Part shown: piece after piece, positions 9,060-17,898 of the stretch
How positions within the stretch are numbered: the first letter of the stretch is position 1
How the letters are laid out: each line of letters opens with the position of its first letter
Source: Myroides oncorhynchi
Lineage (GTDB): Bacteria > Bacteroidota > Bacteroidia > Flavobacteriales > Flavobacteriaceae
Assembly (NCBI RefSeq): GCF_020905415.1
Contig: NZ_JAJJMP010000001.1
Coordinates: forward strand, 3,917,501-3,981,500
Direction: 5' to 3'
DNA length: 64,000 nt
The notes under the pieces: model-generated
What the model was told of the DNA's origin: nothing
The model's database searches: none
The model's input: the letters and a program-made list of their open reading frames with translations, nothing else
Position numbers and translations under genes: made by a program

Positions 9060-10766
9060 ATGATAGAAGGAACATTCACTAGCTTTGATGATGCATCAAT
9101 ATTTTATCGAGCTTGGAATTACAAAGAAGGACAAAAGACTATGATCGTCCTTCACCGTGGTCACGAACACTCAGCGCGTTTAGCTGAATTTGCTCAGAGT
9201 GCACCATTTGCTAATTACAATGTATTTAGTTTTGACTTTAGAGGACATGGATACACTAAGCAAGAGGTATCACCTAACTTTATGGATTACGTCCGTGACT
9301 TAGATGCCTTTGCTCATTATCTAAATGATAAATACCAGATACACTATCACGATACGTTTGTCGTAGCTAATAGTATCGCAGGTGTGATCCTAAGTGCTTG
9401 GGTACACGATTTTGCTATTCCCATAGCAGGTATGGCGTTATTAGCGCCTGCTTTTGAAATTAAACTATATGTGCCTTTTGCAAAAGAAATGATTGCACTA
9501 GGAACGAAGCTGAAACCAGAGATGATCGTTACGAGCTATGTCAAATCTAAAGTACTGACACACGAGAAAGATCAACAAGTAGCTTATGATAGTGATCCTT
9601 TAATTACCAAGTCTATTAATGGACGTATGCTCGTGGATCTACTAGATGCAGGGAAGCGTATCGTAGATGATGCTGCTGCGATTACTATCCCAACCATCTT
9701 ATTTGCTGCTGAGAAAGACTATGTTGTAAAAAATAAAACGCAACAGCGCTTTTTCCACAATCTGAGTAGTGATTTAAGAGAGTTCAAAATGCTTAAAGGT
9801 AGCTTCCACGGTATTCTCTTTGAGAAAGGACGTGAACAAGTTTACCGAGACATTGCCAAGTTTATGAATAAGAGCTTCACGGCTCCTAAGGTCAAAATAA
9901 ACTTAAAAGCTGATAAGTTTACAAGGGATGAATACTTTAAAATGATGTTCGGTTTATATCCTGCTATCGAACTCCTATCCTATAAAATACAGAAAAGATT
10001 ATTAGGGATTATTGGTCCCTTATCTGAAGGAATGCGTCTAGGTTTACTATATGGTTTTGACTCAGGAATATCTCTGGATTATGTCTATAAGAATACTCCT
10101 CAAGGTAGACTAGGCTTCGGTAAGATGATGGATAAAAACTATCTAAATGCTATAGGCTGGGCAGGTATCCGTCAGCGAAAAATACATTTATTACAGCAAA
10201 TAGATAAACAAATACTATTGCTACAAGAGCAAGGACTACCTATCAGAATATTAGACGTAGCAGGAGGTACAGGTAACTATCTATTTGATATCAAAGCCAA
10301 GTATCCCGAAGCTGAGATTGTGATTAACGACTTTAAACGTTCTAATATCGAGGTTGGTGAAGCGTATATTAAGGAACATAATCTTACAGGCATTCGCTTT
10401 ACCAACTATGATTGTTTTGATCCGAATACATATCCACTATTCAACTTCGAACCAAATATCACGATTATCTCGGGTATATTCGAATTATTTGAAGACAATG
10501 ATATGATCTGTAACACGATTAAGGGAATCAGCTCTATAGCGATGAATAACAGTAGCATAGTCTATACAGGACAACCTTGGCATCCACAGCTTAAGACGAT
10601 TGCCTTTGTACTAAAAAGTCACAGAGATACTGACTGGGTGATGCGTCGTCGTTCTCAGTACGAACTAGATAAACTATTCGCTTATAACAGCGTATTTAAA
10701 CAAAATATGGTAATCGACAACTATGGTATCTTTACTGTATCAGTCGCTAAAATCGTTAAGTCATAA
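9060..10766 (+). CDS. YnbC-like alpha/beta-hydrolase fused to SAM methyltransferase
   Basis: 568-residue fusion. Residues 1-270 are an alpha/beta-hydrolase of the monoglyceride-lipase/serine-aminopeptidase type (FSFDFRGHG near 56-64), with a likely triad of S105 (in VANSIAG, a loosened G-x-S-x-G), D220 and H250 (GSFHG). Residues about 290-568 are a class I methyltransferase with SAM motif I at 397-407 (ILDVAGGTGNY) and FKRSN/GISGIFELF-like later motifs. E. coli YnbC has the same architecture. It is the last gene of the operon and is followed by a terminator. The domain pair suggests acyl or ester cleavage plus methylation of one lipid, which is an inference. Confidence 0.85.
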   Translation: MIEGTFTSFDDASIFYRAWNYKEGQKTMIVLHRGHEHSARLAEFAQSAPFANYNVFSFDFRGHGYTKQEVSPNFMDYVRDLDAFAHYLNDKYQIHYHDTFVVANSIAGVILSAWVHDFAIPIAGMALLAPAFEIKLYVPFAKEMIALGTKLKPEMIVTSYVKSKVLTHEKDQQVAYDSDPLITKSINGRMLVDLLDAGKRIVDDAAAITIPTILFAAEKDYVVKNKTQQRFFHNLSSDLREFKMLKGSFHGILFEKGREQVYRDIAKFMNKSFTAPKVKINLKADKFTRDEYFKMMFGLYPAIELLSYKIQKRLLGIIGPLSEGMRLGLLYGFDSGISLDYVYKNTPQGRLGFGKMMDKNYLNAIGWAGIRQRKIHLLQQIDKQILLLQEQGLPIRILDVAGGTGNYLFDIKAKYPEAEIVINDFKRSNIEVGEAYIKEHNLTGIRFTNYDCFDPNTYPLFNFEPNITIISGIFELFEDNDMICNTIKGISSIAMNNSSIVYTGQPWHPQLKTIAFVLKSHRDTDWVMRRRSQYELDKLFAYNSVFKQNMVIDNYGIFTVSVAKIVKS

Positions 10767-10789
10767 ATAGCAAAAAACATAAAAGCAAA

Positions 10790-10811
10790 AAGCCCTCATC
10801 TCTGAGGGCTT
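10790..10811 (+). terminator. Terminator of the ynb-like operon
   Basis: Arms AAGCCCTCA (10790-10798) and TGAGGGCTT (10803-10811) with a four-base loop, 23 bp after the last stop codon. The T run is short and interrupted. Confidence 0.75.
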
Positions 10812-10867
10812 CTTTATTACCACTCAGATTACTCTGAGTAGCCTAACATATTTTTATCAACTCTTTT

Positions 10868-10927
10868 TGTGATGTCGTTTTTTGTGTGATGTCGTGAAAT
10901 CGCTGTTCCCTGTTTCCAGTTCCCTTT
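10868..10927. repeat. GTGATGTC and TTCCCTGTTTCC words at gene end
   Basis: Copies of the words TGTGATGTCGT (10868-10897) followed by GTTCCCTGTTTCCAGTTCCC run right up to the stop codon of the DUF5694 gene. The same two words recur inside the ilv operon at about 17.8 and 20.1-20.2 kb. Confidence 0.7.
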
Positions 10928-11752
10928 TTACTTAAACTTCTTTAAATAATCTAACGTATTCACTAGTTCATATTTAGGACTACGCTCTAACCACATATTA
11001 AAGAAAGCAGTATGAGATGATCCCATTAGGATAAACACTCTATCATTCTCTGTTAATGGTATCTGATTTAAATTAGAATACATAATCAGGTTTCTGTGAT
11101 AATACTTAGCAGCCTCATCAGCTCCCTCTGATTTACCAGGAGAAGACACATGTGTTAGCATATCCGCATTTAGATTGATATAAGCATCTAATGATTTCTT
11201 AGTATTCGTATTATATAGCATCTTCTGTACATTACCTCCTTCATCACTAGCCCTTAATTGTCTTAAAACAACGTTTATATAGTCATCATAAATTGCTTTG
11301 TCATTATACTCAGGGATATTTTTATTCACCATATAGTTATATCCTTTGCTATAATCTATACCATATAATTTCTTCACTCCTGCTAATCTCCCTAATTCGA
11401 ATCCTAACAAGTGAACTTCGTTAGGATCAACTATCTTTATATTAGGATCTTTCAAATAAGACTGGTATAGTTCATTTAAAACCTCCATAGTACTTGCTCT
11501 TTGCTCTAGTACGATTACAGTAGGTTTAAACTCTGCTATAGCTTTAGCTACTTCGTGTACCATCGCTTTGTTCTTAGCGTCATTCTCATCAAATTCAGCC
11601 TTGTTAGAATCCGAAGTATATCCCATATGGAAAGTTCCCATATTAAGCACAGGGATACGCTTATTTAATTTTAAGTCCTCGTTTATTTGAGCATTGGCAA
11701 TTTGCCCTCCCATTAAACACATTGTAAGTAAGCTGAATAATTTAGTTTTCAT
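10928..11752 (-). CDS. DUF5694 (TraB/EreA-like superfamily) exported protein
   Basis: 274-residue protein with a Sec signal peptide (residues 1-22, ending in NAQ). The mature part resembles DUF5694 proteins, related to the TraB/Tiki/EreA-type fold: MGTFHMG near residue 40, VIVLEQR near 90, and GSSHTAFFN near the C terminus, which place conserved His and Glu residues as in that superfamily. Some relatives are metal-dependent hydrolases, but no activity is known to me for this family. It is a single gene facing away from the LytS-like kinase, with 185 bp between their starts. Confidence 0.7.
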   Translation of the reverse strand: MKTKLFSLLTMCLMGGQIANAQINEDLKLNKRIPVLNMGTFHMGYTSDSNKAEFDENDAKNKAMVHEVAKAIAEFKPTVIVLEQRASTMEVLNELYQSYLKDPNIKIVDPNEVHLLGFELGRLAGVKKLYGIDYSKGYNYMVNKNIPEYNDKAIYDDYINVVLRQLRASDEGGNVQKMLYNTNTKKSLDAYINLNADMLTHVSSPGKSEGADEAAKYYHRNLIMYSNLNQIPLTENDRVFILMGSSHTAFFNMWLERSPKYELVNTLDYLKKFK

Positions 11753-11937
11753 AATTTTAATTGGTTTGTTTTGTGATGTTGTGAGTTGAAACTTTATAGT
11801 GTTTCTTCTTATTCACATGACAAAGATGCAGTACTTCATACTTACTATTTTTCCTTTTTCGACCAACGCCTCATTTTATCCGATAAACACCCTTTAATAG
11901 AAAGCGAAGTTTTAATAGCTTTACAAAAACATTATTT

Positions 11938-12978
11938 ATGAAGCCATTAGAAGTATTATCAACAAAAGAAGAAGTGCGTTTACACGCATTCTTATGGTTA
12001 TTCTTAATCTATGCACGCTATGTTCACTTGGATTATAATGCTCCTTATTTGATAACGTTTACAGACTTTTCTCTATTTAACAACACCTTTATAATAATCT
12101 TTGTCACTGTCTTTTACTTCCACTATCTGTGTATTATGCCTAGAGTAATGCAGAAATTCACGTGGAAAAGAGTGTTTTTAGGATTACTAACGGCTTATGT
12201 ATTCTTTACGTTAATAAGAGCTATAATAGAACAAGTATTAACGGTGTGGATATGGGGGCTTCAAAACTATTTCCCAGGTACACCTGCATGGTTCTATATA
12301 ACTGATAATATCTACTTTAGTATGATACCTATTGCTATGGCTACGATCACCTATATTATCATCCACTTAATACGCAGTCTACAACTAAACAAAATCATAC
12401 AGGAGCAAAAGAATGATGCTGAATTGCGTTTCTTAAAGTCTCAGATAAACCCTCACTTTATCTTTAATACCCTAAATAACATTTACTCTTTAGTCTATCA
12501 AAAATCAGAACAGGCGTTACCTGCCATAGATAAGTTAAGTCAACTCATGCGTTATATGACTTACGAAACAGAACATAATAACGTCGAACTTCAAAAGGAG
12601 ATCAACTATATCCAAGACTTTATTGACCTAGAGAAAATGCGTATCGCAGGAGAGGTACAACTCAAACTAACCATTGACATAGAGAATCCCAATCTACTAA
12701 TCCCCCCCTTGTTATTACTGCCCTTCATAGAGAATGGCTTTAAACACGGGCTATTAACAGAACGAGAACATCCCTTTATGATACTTATTACACAAAAAGA
12801 CAATCGCCTAGAGTTATATACTCAAAACAAATCAAATAAGTATAATAAAGATATGACTAGTGGTATCGGTTTGACCAATATCCGCAAGCGATTAGACTTG
12901 CAGTTTCCTACTAAACACAACTTGACTATTACAGAAGAAGAGAATATCTTTACGTGCCAACTAACGATCGAATTATGA
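11938..12978 (+). CDS. LytS/YehU-type sensor histidine kinase
   Basis: 346-residue inner-membrane kinase. Four hydrophobic helices fill residues 15-150 (about 17-30, 50-66, 78-98, 128-148). Next is the His_kinase domain (PF06580 type) with the phospho-acceptor H173 in QINPHFIFNTLNNI, then a short ATPase domain with IPPLLLLPFIENGFKHG (N box) and SGIGLTNIRKRL (G box). No extracellular sensor domain is seen, so the signal is probably sensed in the membrane. The stop codon overlaps the next start (ATGA), so kinase and regulator are coupled. Confidence 0.9.
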   Translation: MKPLEVLSTKEEVRLHAFLWLFLIYARYVHLDYNAPYLITFTDFSLFNNTFIIIFVTVFYFHYLCIMPRVMQKFTWKRVFLGLLTAYVFFTLIRAIIEQVLTVWIWGLQNYFPGTPAWFYITDNIYFSMIPIAMATITYIIIHLIRSLQLNKIIQEQKNDAELRFLKSQINPHFIFNTLNNIYSLVYQKSEQALPAIDKLSQLMRYMTYETEHNNVELQKEINYIQDFIDLEKMRIAGEVQLKLTIDIENPNLLIPPLLLLPFIENGFKHGLLTEREHPFMILITQKDNRLELYTQNKSNKYNKDMTSGIGLTNIRKRLDLQFPTKHNLTITEEENIFTCQLTIEL

Positions 12979-13688
12979 AGTCTATCCGATGCTATATCTT
13001 AGATGACGAACCACTAGCTGTAGCTCTATTAAGTGACTATGTACAGAAGTCACCCCAGCTAGAGTTAGTAGGTAGCTCTACCTCTGCCCTAACTGCTTTA
13101 GCTCAGTTGCAGCAGTTAGAAGTAGACTTGTGCTTTATAGATATACAGATGCCTGAGTTGACTGGTCTACAGATTATGAATCTACTAGGCAGAAAAACAT
13201 ATTTTATCATTACCTCAGCCTATAATCAATACGCATTAGAGGGATATGAGCATAATGTGATTGACTATCTCCTAAAACCTATTACTTACGAGCGATTCTT
13301 TAAGAGTATACAAAAAGCAATGCCTATCGTAGAACAAAATAATGTACCACTAACTCCTACTGTACTAACAAAGCAAGAGAACCACTTATTCATTAAATCG
13401 GATGGCAAGCACATCAAAGTACTATTTGATGATCTGAAGTATGTAGAAGGGCTAAAAGATTATCTTGTACTCCATCTAAAGAATGAACGTCTTATCACGC
13501 TAAGTACTTTAAAAGAAATGGAAGATAAACTTCCTAACCAACAGTTTATACGCGTGCATAAATCCTATATTATCAATAAGCAACACCTCGACACGATAGA
13601 GCGAAATAGACTCTATATCGATAAGGCTATTATCCCGATAGGGGATACGTATAAGAAGACAGTATTAGGACAGTTACTAAAAGAATAA
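12975..13688 (+). CDS. LytTR-family response regulator
   Basis: 237-residue response regulator. The receiver domain has D10, D11 and the phospho-acceptor D56 (FIDIQMP); the conserved Lys is in LLKPI. The C-terminal part (about 135-237) is a LytTR DNA-binding domain (KYVEGLKDYLVLHL, FIRVHKSYIIN). I chose the ATG at 12975, which overlaps the kinase stop as ATGA, over an in-frame ATG 21 bp upstream that would lengthen the overlap. The target genes are not evident. Confidence 0.9.
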   Translation: MKSIRCYILDDEPLAVALLSDYVQKSPQLELVGSSTSALTALAQLQQLEVDLCFIDIQMPELTGLQIMNLLGRKTYFIITSAYNQYALEGYEHNVIDYLLKPITYERFFKSIQKAMPIVEQNNVPLTPTVLTKQENHLFIKSDGKHIKVLFDDLKYVEGLKDYLVLHLKNERLITLSTLKEMEDKLPNQQFIRVHKSYIINKQHLDTIERNRLYIDKAIIPIGDTYKKTVLGQLLKE

Positions 13689-13705
13689 AATACTAAAAAA
13701 ATAGA

Positions 13706-13737
13706 GGCTACATTACTGTAGCCCCCATCGTTTTTTT
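13706..13737 (+). terminator. Possible terminator after the LytTR regulator
   Basis: Stem GGCTACA/TGTAGCC (13706-13723) followed after seven bases by seven T. The gap between stem and T run makes it weaker than the other terminators here. Confidence 0.45.
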
Positions 13738-13946
13738 CAAAACACTTTTGTTTTATGAATAACCTTATAAAAGAAAACTCACTTAGTAAACAAAAAGTTG
13801 ACAAATGATAAGTGTGTGTGTTTATCAACCTTTAACAATTCTGCTTTTAGGTTAGTGCAAGCTAGTAAATACTTGCTTTTTTTCAAACACTAAATACTGA
13901 TACTATTCAAACAAAATATACGATAATTGATATAATTTGATTTGAT

Positions 13947-14564
13947 TTATATAGATAACACCATTGTATCTTGATCTTGGACAATCATAACTTGGTAATT
14001 ACTAAGTAATACTAAAGGCAACTTATCCTTATATTTTTGATAGACCTCTTCTGCTACTGTCGCAAAAGGTTCACTACCGTAGTGTACTAATGGATACTGA
14101 TCTGTCACCCCCATCGCATTATACGCTGTCAACTTAGGAGCAAATGACTTATCATCCATCAGCCCTATATATTGAATATTAGGTGACATAACAACACTAC
14201 CAGCAGAAGTACCAATATATAACTTTCCTTTAGAGACCTGTTCTTTTATCAATAGATCTGCACCTGTTTCCTTTAATATTTGAAGTAAGTAAAACGAGTT
14301 ACCTCCCGAAATGAATATATAGTCATTAGAAGTAATCTTATTCTTAATATCCGCACTGCTAGCAGTGCTTAATTCTAATACATCTACTATAATACCAAGA
14401 CTCTCAAAAGCCTTCTTATCATTCTCTACATGCCCGACATACTTCTCTACTATACTTGCAGTAGGAATAAAAGTTACCTTCTTACCTGCTACCTCTTCCT
14501 CTGCAAAACTTTTAAATAAACTAACTACATCAGAGAACGATGAACTTAAAAACATCTTTATCAT
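13947..14564 (-). CDS. Peptidase E-like protein (S51 family, class I GATase-like fold)
   Basis: 205-residue cytoplasmic protein of the peptidase S51/dipeptidase E family. The nucleophile motif is IGTSAGSVV with Ser120, preceded by IFISGGNSFYLL (84-95), the family's GGNT-like loop. E. coli PepE cleaves Asp-X dipeptides; the substrate here may differ. I start it at the ATG at 14564 (MIKMFLSSSF); a TTG three codons further upstream is in frame but less likely. It is a lone gene, and its promoter region is the long gap that contains the TTCGGGG inverted repeats. Confidence 0.8.
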   Translation of the reverse strand: MIKMFLSSSFSDVVSLFKSFAEEEVAGKKVTFIPTASIVEKYVGHVENDKKAFESLGIIVDVLELSTASSADIKNKITSNDYIFISGGNSFYLLQILKETGADLLIKEQVSKGKLYIGTSAGSVVMSPNIQYIGLMDDKSFAPKLTAYNAMGVTDQYPLVHYGSEPFATVAEEVYQKYKDKLPLVLLSNYQVMIVQDQDTMVLSI

Positions 14565-15336
14565 ACTACTCAAATTATATAGTGTCTAAATTACAATTCT
14601 TACAGATATCTTTTAACTATTAATTATAGCTATTTTAGAAAGTCAAAAGTTGCTAAATATAGCTCAAATCCCCCTGTAAATAGAGCATTAAACAGTATCA
14701 TTAGGTACATCCCAAATAACTCCCATATCGCTTTATACCTCACTAATATTCCGCAACAATTTAATACACCCTATGTAAACGTATCGATATAATTCATATA
14801 TTTATCACATATACTTGCACTGTATATGTATTCTCAAAATTTGCATATCCTTACGCAAATAACAACCTCAACTCACTACATTTAACGAGGTAAAAAATTC
14901 AATTTCAAAAATTCACCACCATCAACTTTAACACTTGATTTAACACAAAATCCAGCATTCATGCAGTCTCACTTGTGGTTTATTCGGGGCTTGTTCGGAA
15001 AAACCCCCTATTTTCCGAAGAAGTTCCGAACAATCCCCGAACAACGTTCAAACAAACCTTCTACAAGCCACGCTATCACTGAGTTTACAGCACATACAAA
15101 ACCACTAAAAAACAATCATTTGTTAAAATTTTAACAACAAATAATAAGTACCAATCGACTATTTTTTTATAAAAAAAACTGTTTTTATAATCATTCTAAA
15201 AATGAAAATATTAATCACAAGAAACTCAAAATGAACCATAATCTATTTTATTCTGTATCAAATAGGTTATTAGAAATATTCTCTAAAAGTAAATAGCTTA
15301 TTATGTCTCCTCTAAATAAAATACTCTCATTAATTC
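14565..15336. other. 770-bp gene-free gap with inverted repeats
   Basis: No credible coding region. It contains the TTCGGGG inverted-repeat cluster at 14983-15041 (listed separately). The rest is A+T-rich with no clear promoter. Confidence 0.55.
14983..15041. repeat. Nested inverted repeats of TTCGGRR words
   Basis: Outer arms TTCGGGGCTTGTTCGGAA (14983-15000) and, inverted, TTCCGAACAATCCCCGAA (15024-15041), 17 of 18 positions matching. Inside, TTCGGAAAA (14994-15002) also pairs perfectly with TTTTCCGAA (15011-15019), so two hairpins compete for the same bases. On the minus strand the core words recur every 11 bases. The G+C content is far above the surroundings. Confidence 0.75.
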
Positions 15337-15372
15337 AAAAAAAGGTTTTACATCGCTGTAAAACCTTTTTTT
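15337..15372 (-). terminator. Terminator of the ilv operon
   Basis: Arms AAAAAAAGGTTTTACA (15337-15352) and TGTAAAACCTTTTTTT (15357-15372), 16 bp each, loop of four. It sits 11 bp after the ilvA stop codon. Confidence 0.9.
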
Positions 15373-15383
15373 GAAGTCATTAA

Positions 15384-16628
15384 TTACCCAACAAGATGTG
15401 TAAACAGTGCTTCGTTATCGTTTAAATATTGATAACTAAACTTGCGCTTCTCTAATTTATCCACTAAGAGATCATAATCTAATCTATCTGCTAATTCTAT
15501 TCCTACCACAGCAGGTCCGCGTTCTCGATTGTTCTTCTTCGAAAACTGAAAGTAAGTGATATCATCACATTCCCCTAATACTTCATTCAGGAACTCTTTA
15601 AGTGCTCCTGGTCGTTGTGGAAAGTTGATAATAAAGTAATGCTTTAATCCCTCGTATAATAGCGAACGCTCTTTGATCTCTTCTGTTCTGGTTATATCAT
15701 TATTACTTCCACTGACTACACAGACTACTTTCTTCCCGACTAACTTATCCTTATAGAGGTCTAAGGCTGCGATACTCAATGCTCCTGCAGGTTCTACTAC
15801 TAGTGCCTCTTCATTATAAAGCTTGAGAATAGTCGTACACACTTTCCCTTCAGCAACTGTAATCACTTCGTGCAAACTCTCCTTACAGATAGCGAAAGTC
15901 AAATCACCTACTCTCTTTACAGCAGCTCCATCTACGAACGTATCTACTGTATCTAGTGCCGTGTTCTCATTCGCTTGTATCGACTTATGCATCGATGCTG
16001 CGCCTATAGGCTCTACTCCGATAATCTTAGTATGGGGGCTAAGGTGCTTAAATACAGTACTCACTCCTGACGCTAACCCTCCACCACCGATAGGGACGAA
16101 TACATAGTCGATAGGCTCTTTCACAGCCTGTAATATCTCCAAAGCGACTGTTCCCTGACCTGCAATAACTTCCTCATCATCAAAAGGGTGTATAAATACA
16201 GCCTGATGCTCTTTACAATATTGGCTTGCTTCAGCAAAACAAGCGTCAAAAGTATCTCCTTTTAGCACAATCTCCACTTTCTCCTTTCCAAATAATCTGA
16301 CCTGATTTATCTTCTGCTTTGGAGTTGTAACAGGCATAAATATAGTCGCGTGTATGTCTAGTTGCAGACAAGCGAAGGCTACTCCCTGCGCGTGATTACC
16401 CGCACTAGCACACACTACCCCTCCAGACTTTTGGTCTGGAGTAAGTGTGGTAGTTTTATTATAGGCTCCTCTTAATTTATAAGACCTTACGGGTTGTAAG
16501 TCCTCTCTCTTCAAATAAATATCAGCTTGATAAAGCGCACTTAGATTGAGATTCTTGATAAGAGGAGTCTGCACGACGACTCGTGCTATGTTTTGTTGTG
16601 CTTGATATACTTTCGTTAATAGATTCAT
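15384..16628 (-). CDS. ilvA: Threonine ammonia-lyase (threonine deaminase)
   Basis: 414-residue PLP enzyme that turns threonine into 2-oxobutanoate, the first step to isoleucine. The PLP lysine is K51 in RSYKLRGAYN; SAGNHAQG (about 76) and the phosphate-binding GGGGLASG are present. The C-terminal 80 residues form a single ACT-like regulatory domain (HYFIINFPQRPGAL onward), shorter than the double domain of E. coli IlvA but usual for about 400-residue versions. It is the last gene of the operon, with its ATG overlapping the ilvC stop by 4 bp. Confidence 0.93.
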   Translation of the reverse strand: MNLLTKVYQAQQNIARVVVQTPLIKNLNLSALYQADIYLKREDLQPVRSYKLRGAYNKTTTLTPDQKSGGVVCASAGNHAQGVAFACLQLDIHATIFMPVTTPKQKINQVRLFGKEKVEIVLKGDTFDACFAEASQYCKEHQAVFIHPFDDEEVIAGQGTVALEILQAVKEPIDYVFVPIGGGGLASGVSTVFKHLSPHTKIIGVEPIGAASMHKSIQANENTALDTVDTFVDGAAVKRVGDLTFAICKESLHEVITVAEGKVCTTILKLYNEEALVVEPAGALSIAALDLYKDKLVGKKVVCVVSGSNNDITRTEEIKERSLLYEGLKHYFIINFPQRPGALKEFLNEVLGECDDITYFQFSKKNNRERGPAVVGIELADRLDYDLLVDKLEKRKFSYQYLNDNEALFTHLVG

Positions 16629-17671
16629 GCTTTTGATGGTCTTAGTTTACGCACTGCAACACCTGTTTGCCACAGTTCACTTTCTCTTAGTTCTTTTAAT
16701 TCCTCTTCAAGTTTAGCTCTATAATCTTTCTTGCTATTGGCAATGATTACGATTTCGGCTTCTCGTCCTGAAGCTACACTCTCATATAATTCTGTAAATA
16801 CAGGTGTAGTGGCATCTCTAAACTTGTCTTTCCAATCTAAAGCTCCTCGTTGAGCAGTAGTAGAACAATTAGAATACATCCAATCCATTCCGTTATCGGC
16901 TACTAAAGGCATTAAACTCTGTGTCAACTCTTCTACTGTCTCATTAAACGCCTCGCTAGGTGTATGTCCTTTGGCTCTTAATACGTTATACTGTGCCTCA
17001 AAGATACCTGCGATAGCCCCCATTAATACTCCTCTCTCTCCTGTCAAATCACTATAGGCTTCTTTCTCAAAAGTTGTCTCAAACATATACCCCGAACCAA
17101 TAGCGATACCTACTGCTAAGGCACGCTCCTGTGCTTTGCCTGTTGCATCTTGGAAGATGGCATAGCTAGAATTTAGCCCACACCCCTTTAAAAACAACGT
17201 ACGCAGTGATGTACCCGATCCCTTAGGTGCTACTAAGAACACATCTACATCTGCTGGTGGAATGATATTCGTCTTCTCGTGAAATGCAACACCAAAACCG
17301 TGTGAAAAATACAATGCCTTACCCGCTATTAGATTTGCCTTCACTGCATCCCAAGTGTGAATCTGTCCTGCATCAGACAATAGGTTCATCACGATAGTCC
17401 CTTTCTGACACGCTGTCTCAATATCAAATAAGTCTTTGCCTTCTATCCATCCATCTGCAAGTGCCTTATTCCAACTATCAGAGTCCTTGCGTTGACCTAC
17501 GATTACATTTATCTTATTATCTCTAAGGTTTTGAGCTTGACCTGGACCTTGTACTCCATAACCGATTACAGCTAGTACCTCATTCTTTAATACTCCTCTT
17601 GCTTGTTCAAGTGTGAATTCTTCTCTTGTTACAACGTTTTCTAATGTTCCTCCGAAATTGATTTGTCCCAT
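16625..17671 (-). CDS. ilvC: Ketol-acid reductoisomerase
   Basis: 348-residue NAD(P)H- and Mg2+-dependent enzyme that isomerises and reduces acetolactate and acetohydroxybutyrate. The N-terminal Rossmann fold has VIGYGVQGPGQAQNL; the C-terminal knotted domain has the metal-binding DLTGERGVLMGA and EAQYNVLRAKGHTPSEAFNE segments. I start it at the ATG at 17671 (MGQINFGG), because the open frame upstream runs through the 85-bp intergenic repeat and has no family resemblance. It is about the length typical for Bacteroidota. Confidence 0.92.
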   Translation of the reverse strand: MGQINFGGTLENVVTREEFTLEQARGVLKNEVLAVIGYGVQGPGQAQNLRDNKINVIVGQRKDSDSWNKALADGWIEGKDLFDIETACQKGTIVMNLLSDAGQIHTWDAVKANLIAGKALYFSHGFGVAFHEKTNIIPPADVDVFLVAPKGSGTSLRTLFLKGCGLNSSYAIFQDATGKAQERALAVGIAIGSGYMFETTFEKEAYSDLTGERGVLMGAIAGIFEAQYNVLRAKGHTPSEAFNETVEELTQSLMPLVADNGMDWMYSNCSTTAQRGALDWKDKFRDATTPVFTELYESVASGREAEIVIIANSKKDYRAKLEEELKELRESELWQTGVAVRKLRPSKA

Positions 17672-17701
17672 TTTTATAGTTTTTTTGATTTTGTTTTTTT
17701 T

Positions 17702-17786
17702 GTGATTTCCCCTATCGAGCCGGCTGGCTCCATCATTAAAAATGTCTACTAGACATTTTCTTAACGTTTGGCCCTGTGATGTCGTG
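17702..17786. repeat. 85-bp intergenic repeat, copy A (ilvN-ilvC gap)
   Basis: Matches copy B at 20144-20228 at 76 of 85 positions without gaps. It contains a perfect stem AAAATGTCTA/TAGACATTTT (17739-17759) with a one-base centre, and a CCGGCTGGCTC block. GTGATGTC words flank it. Confidence 0.9.
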
Positions 17787-17852
17787 ATGTTGTGATGTCG
17801 AGACACCGTAACGAATTACCAATACATCTCCGTTTTCTGTTCCTTATTCCCC

Positions 17853-17893
17853 GTTTCCCGCTCCCTGTTTCCCGCTCCCTGTTTCCTGTTTCT
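17853..17893. repeat. Tandem GTTTCCCGCTCCCT repeat
   Basis: Two perfect 14-bp units (17853-17866 and 17867-17880) followed by shortened units GTTTCCT and GTTTCT, ending 5 bp before the ilvN stop codon. Similar words occur at 10.9 kb. Confidence 0.85.
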
Positions 17894-17898
17894 CCTAT

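Noticed and set aside
4590..10766. Inositol-lipid synthesis cluster of the Bacteroides type
   Set aside because: No myo-inositol phosphate synthase is present, and gene architecture matches ynbABCD instead.
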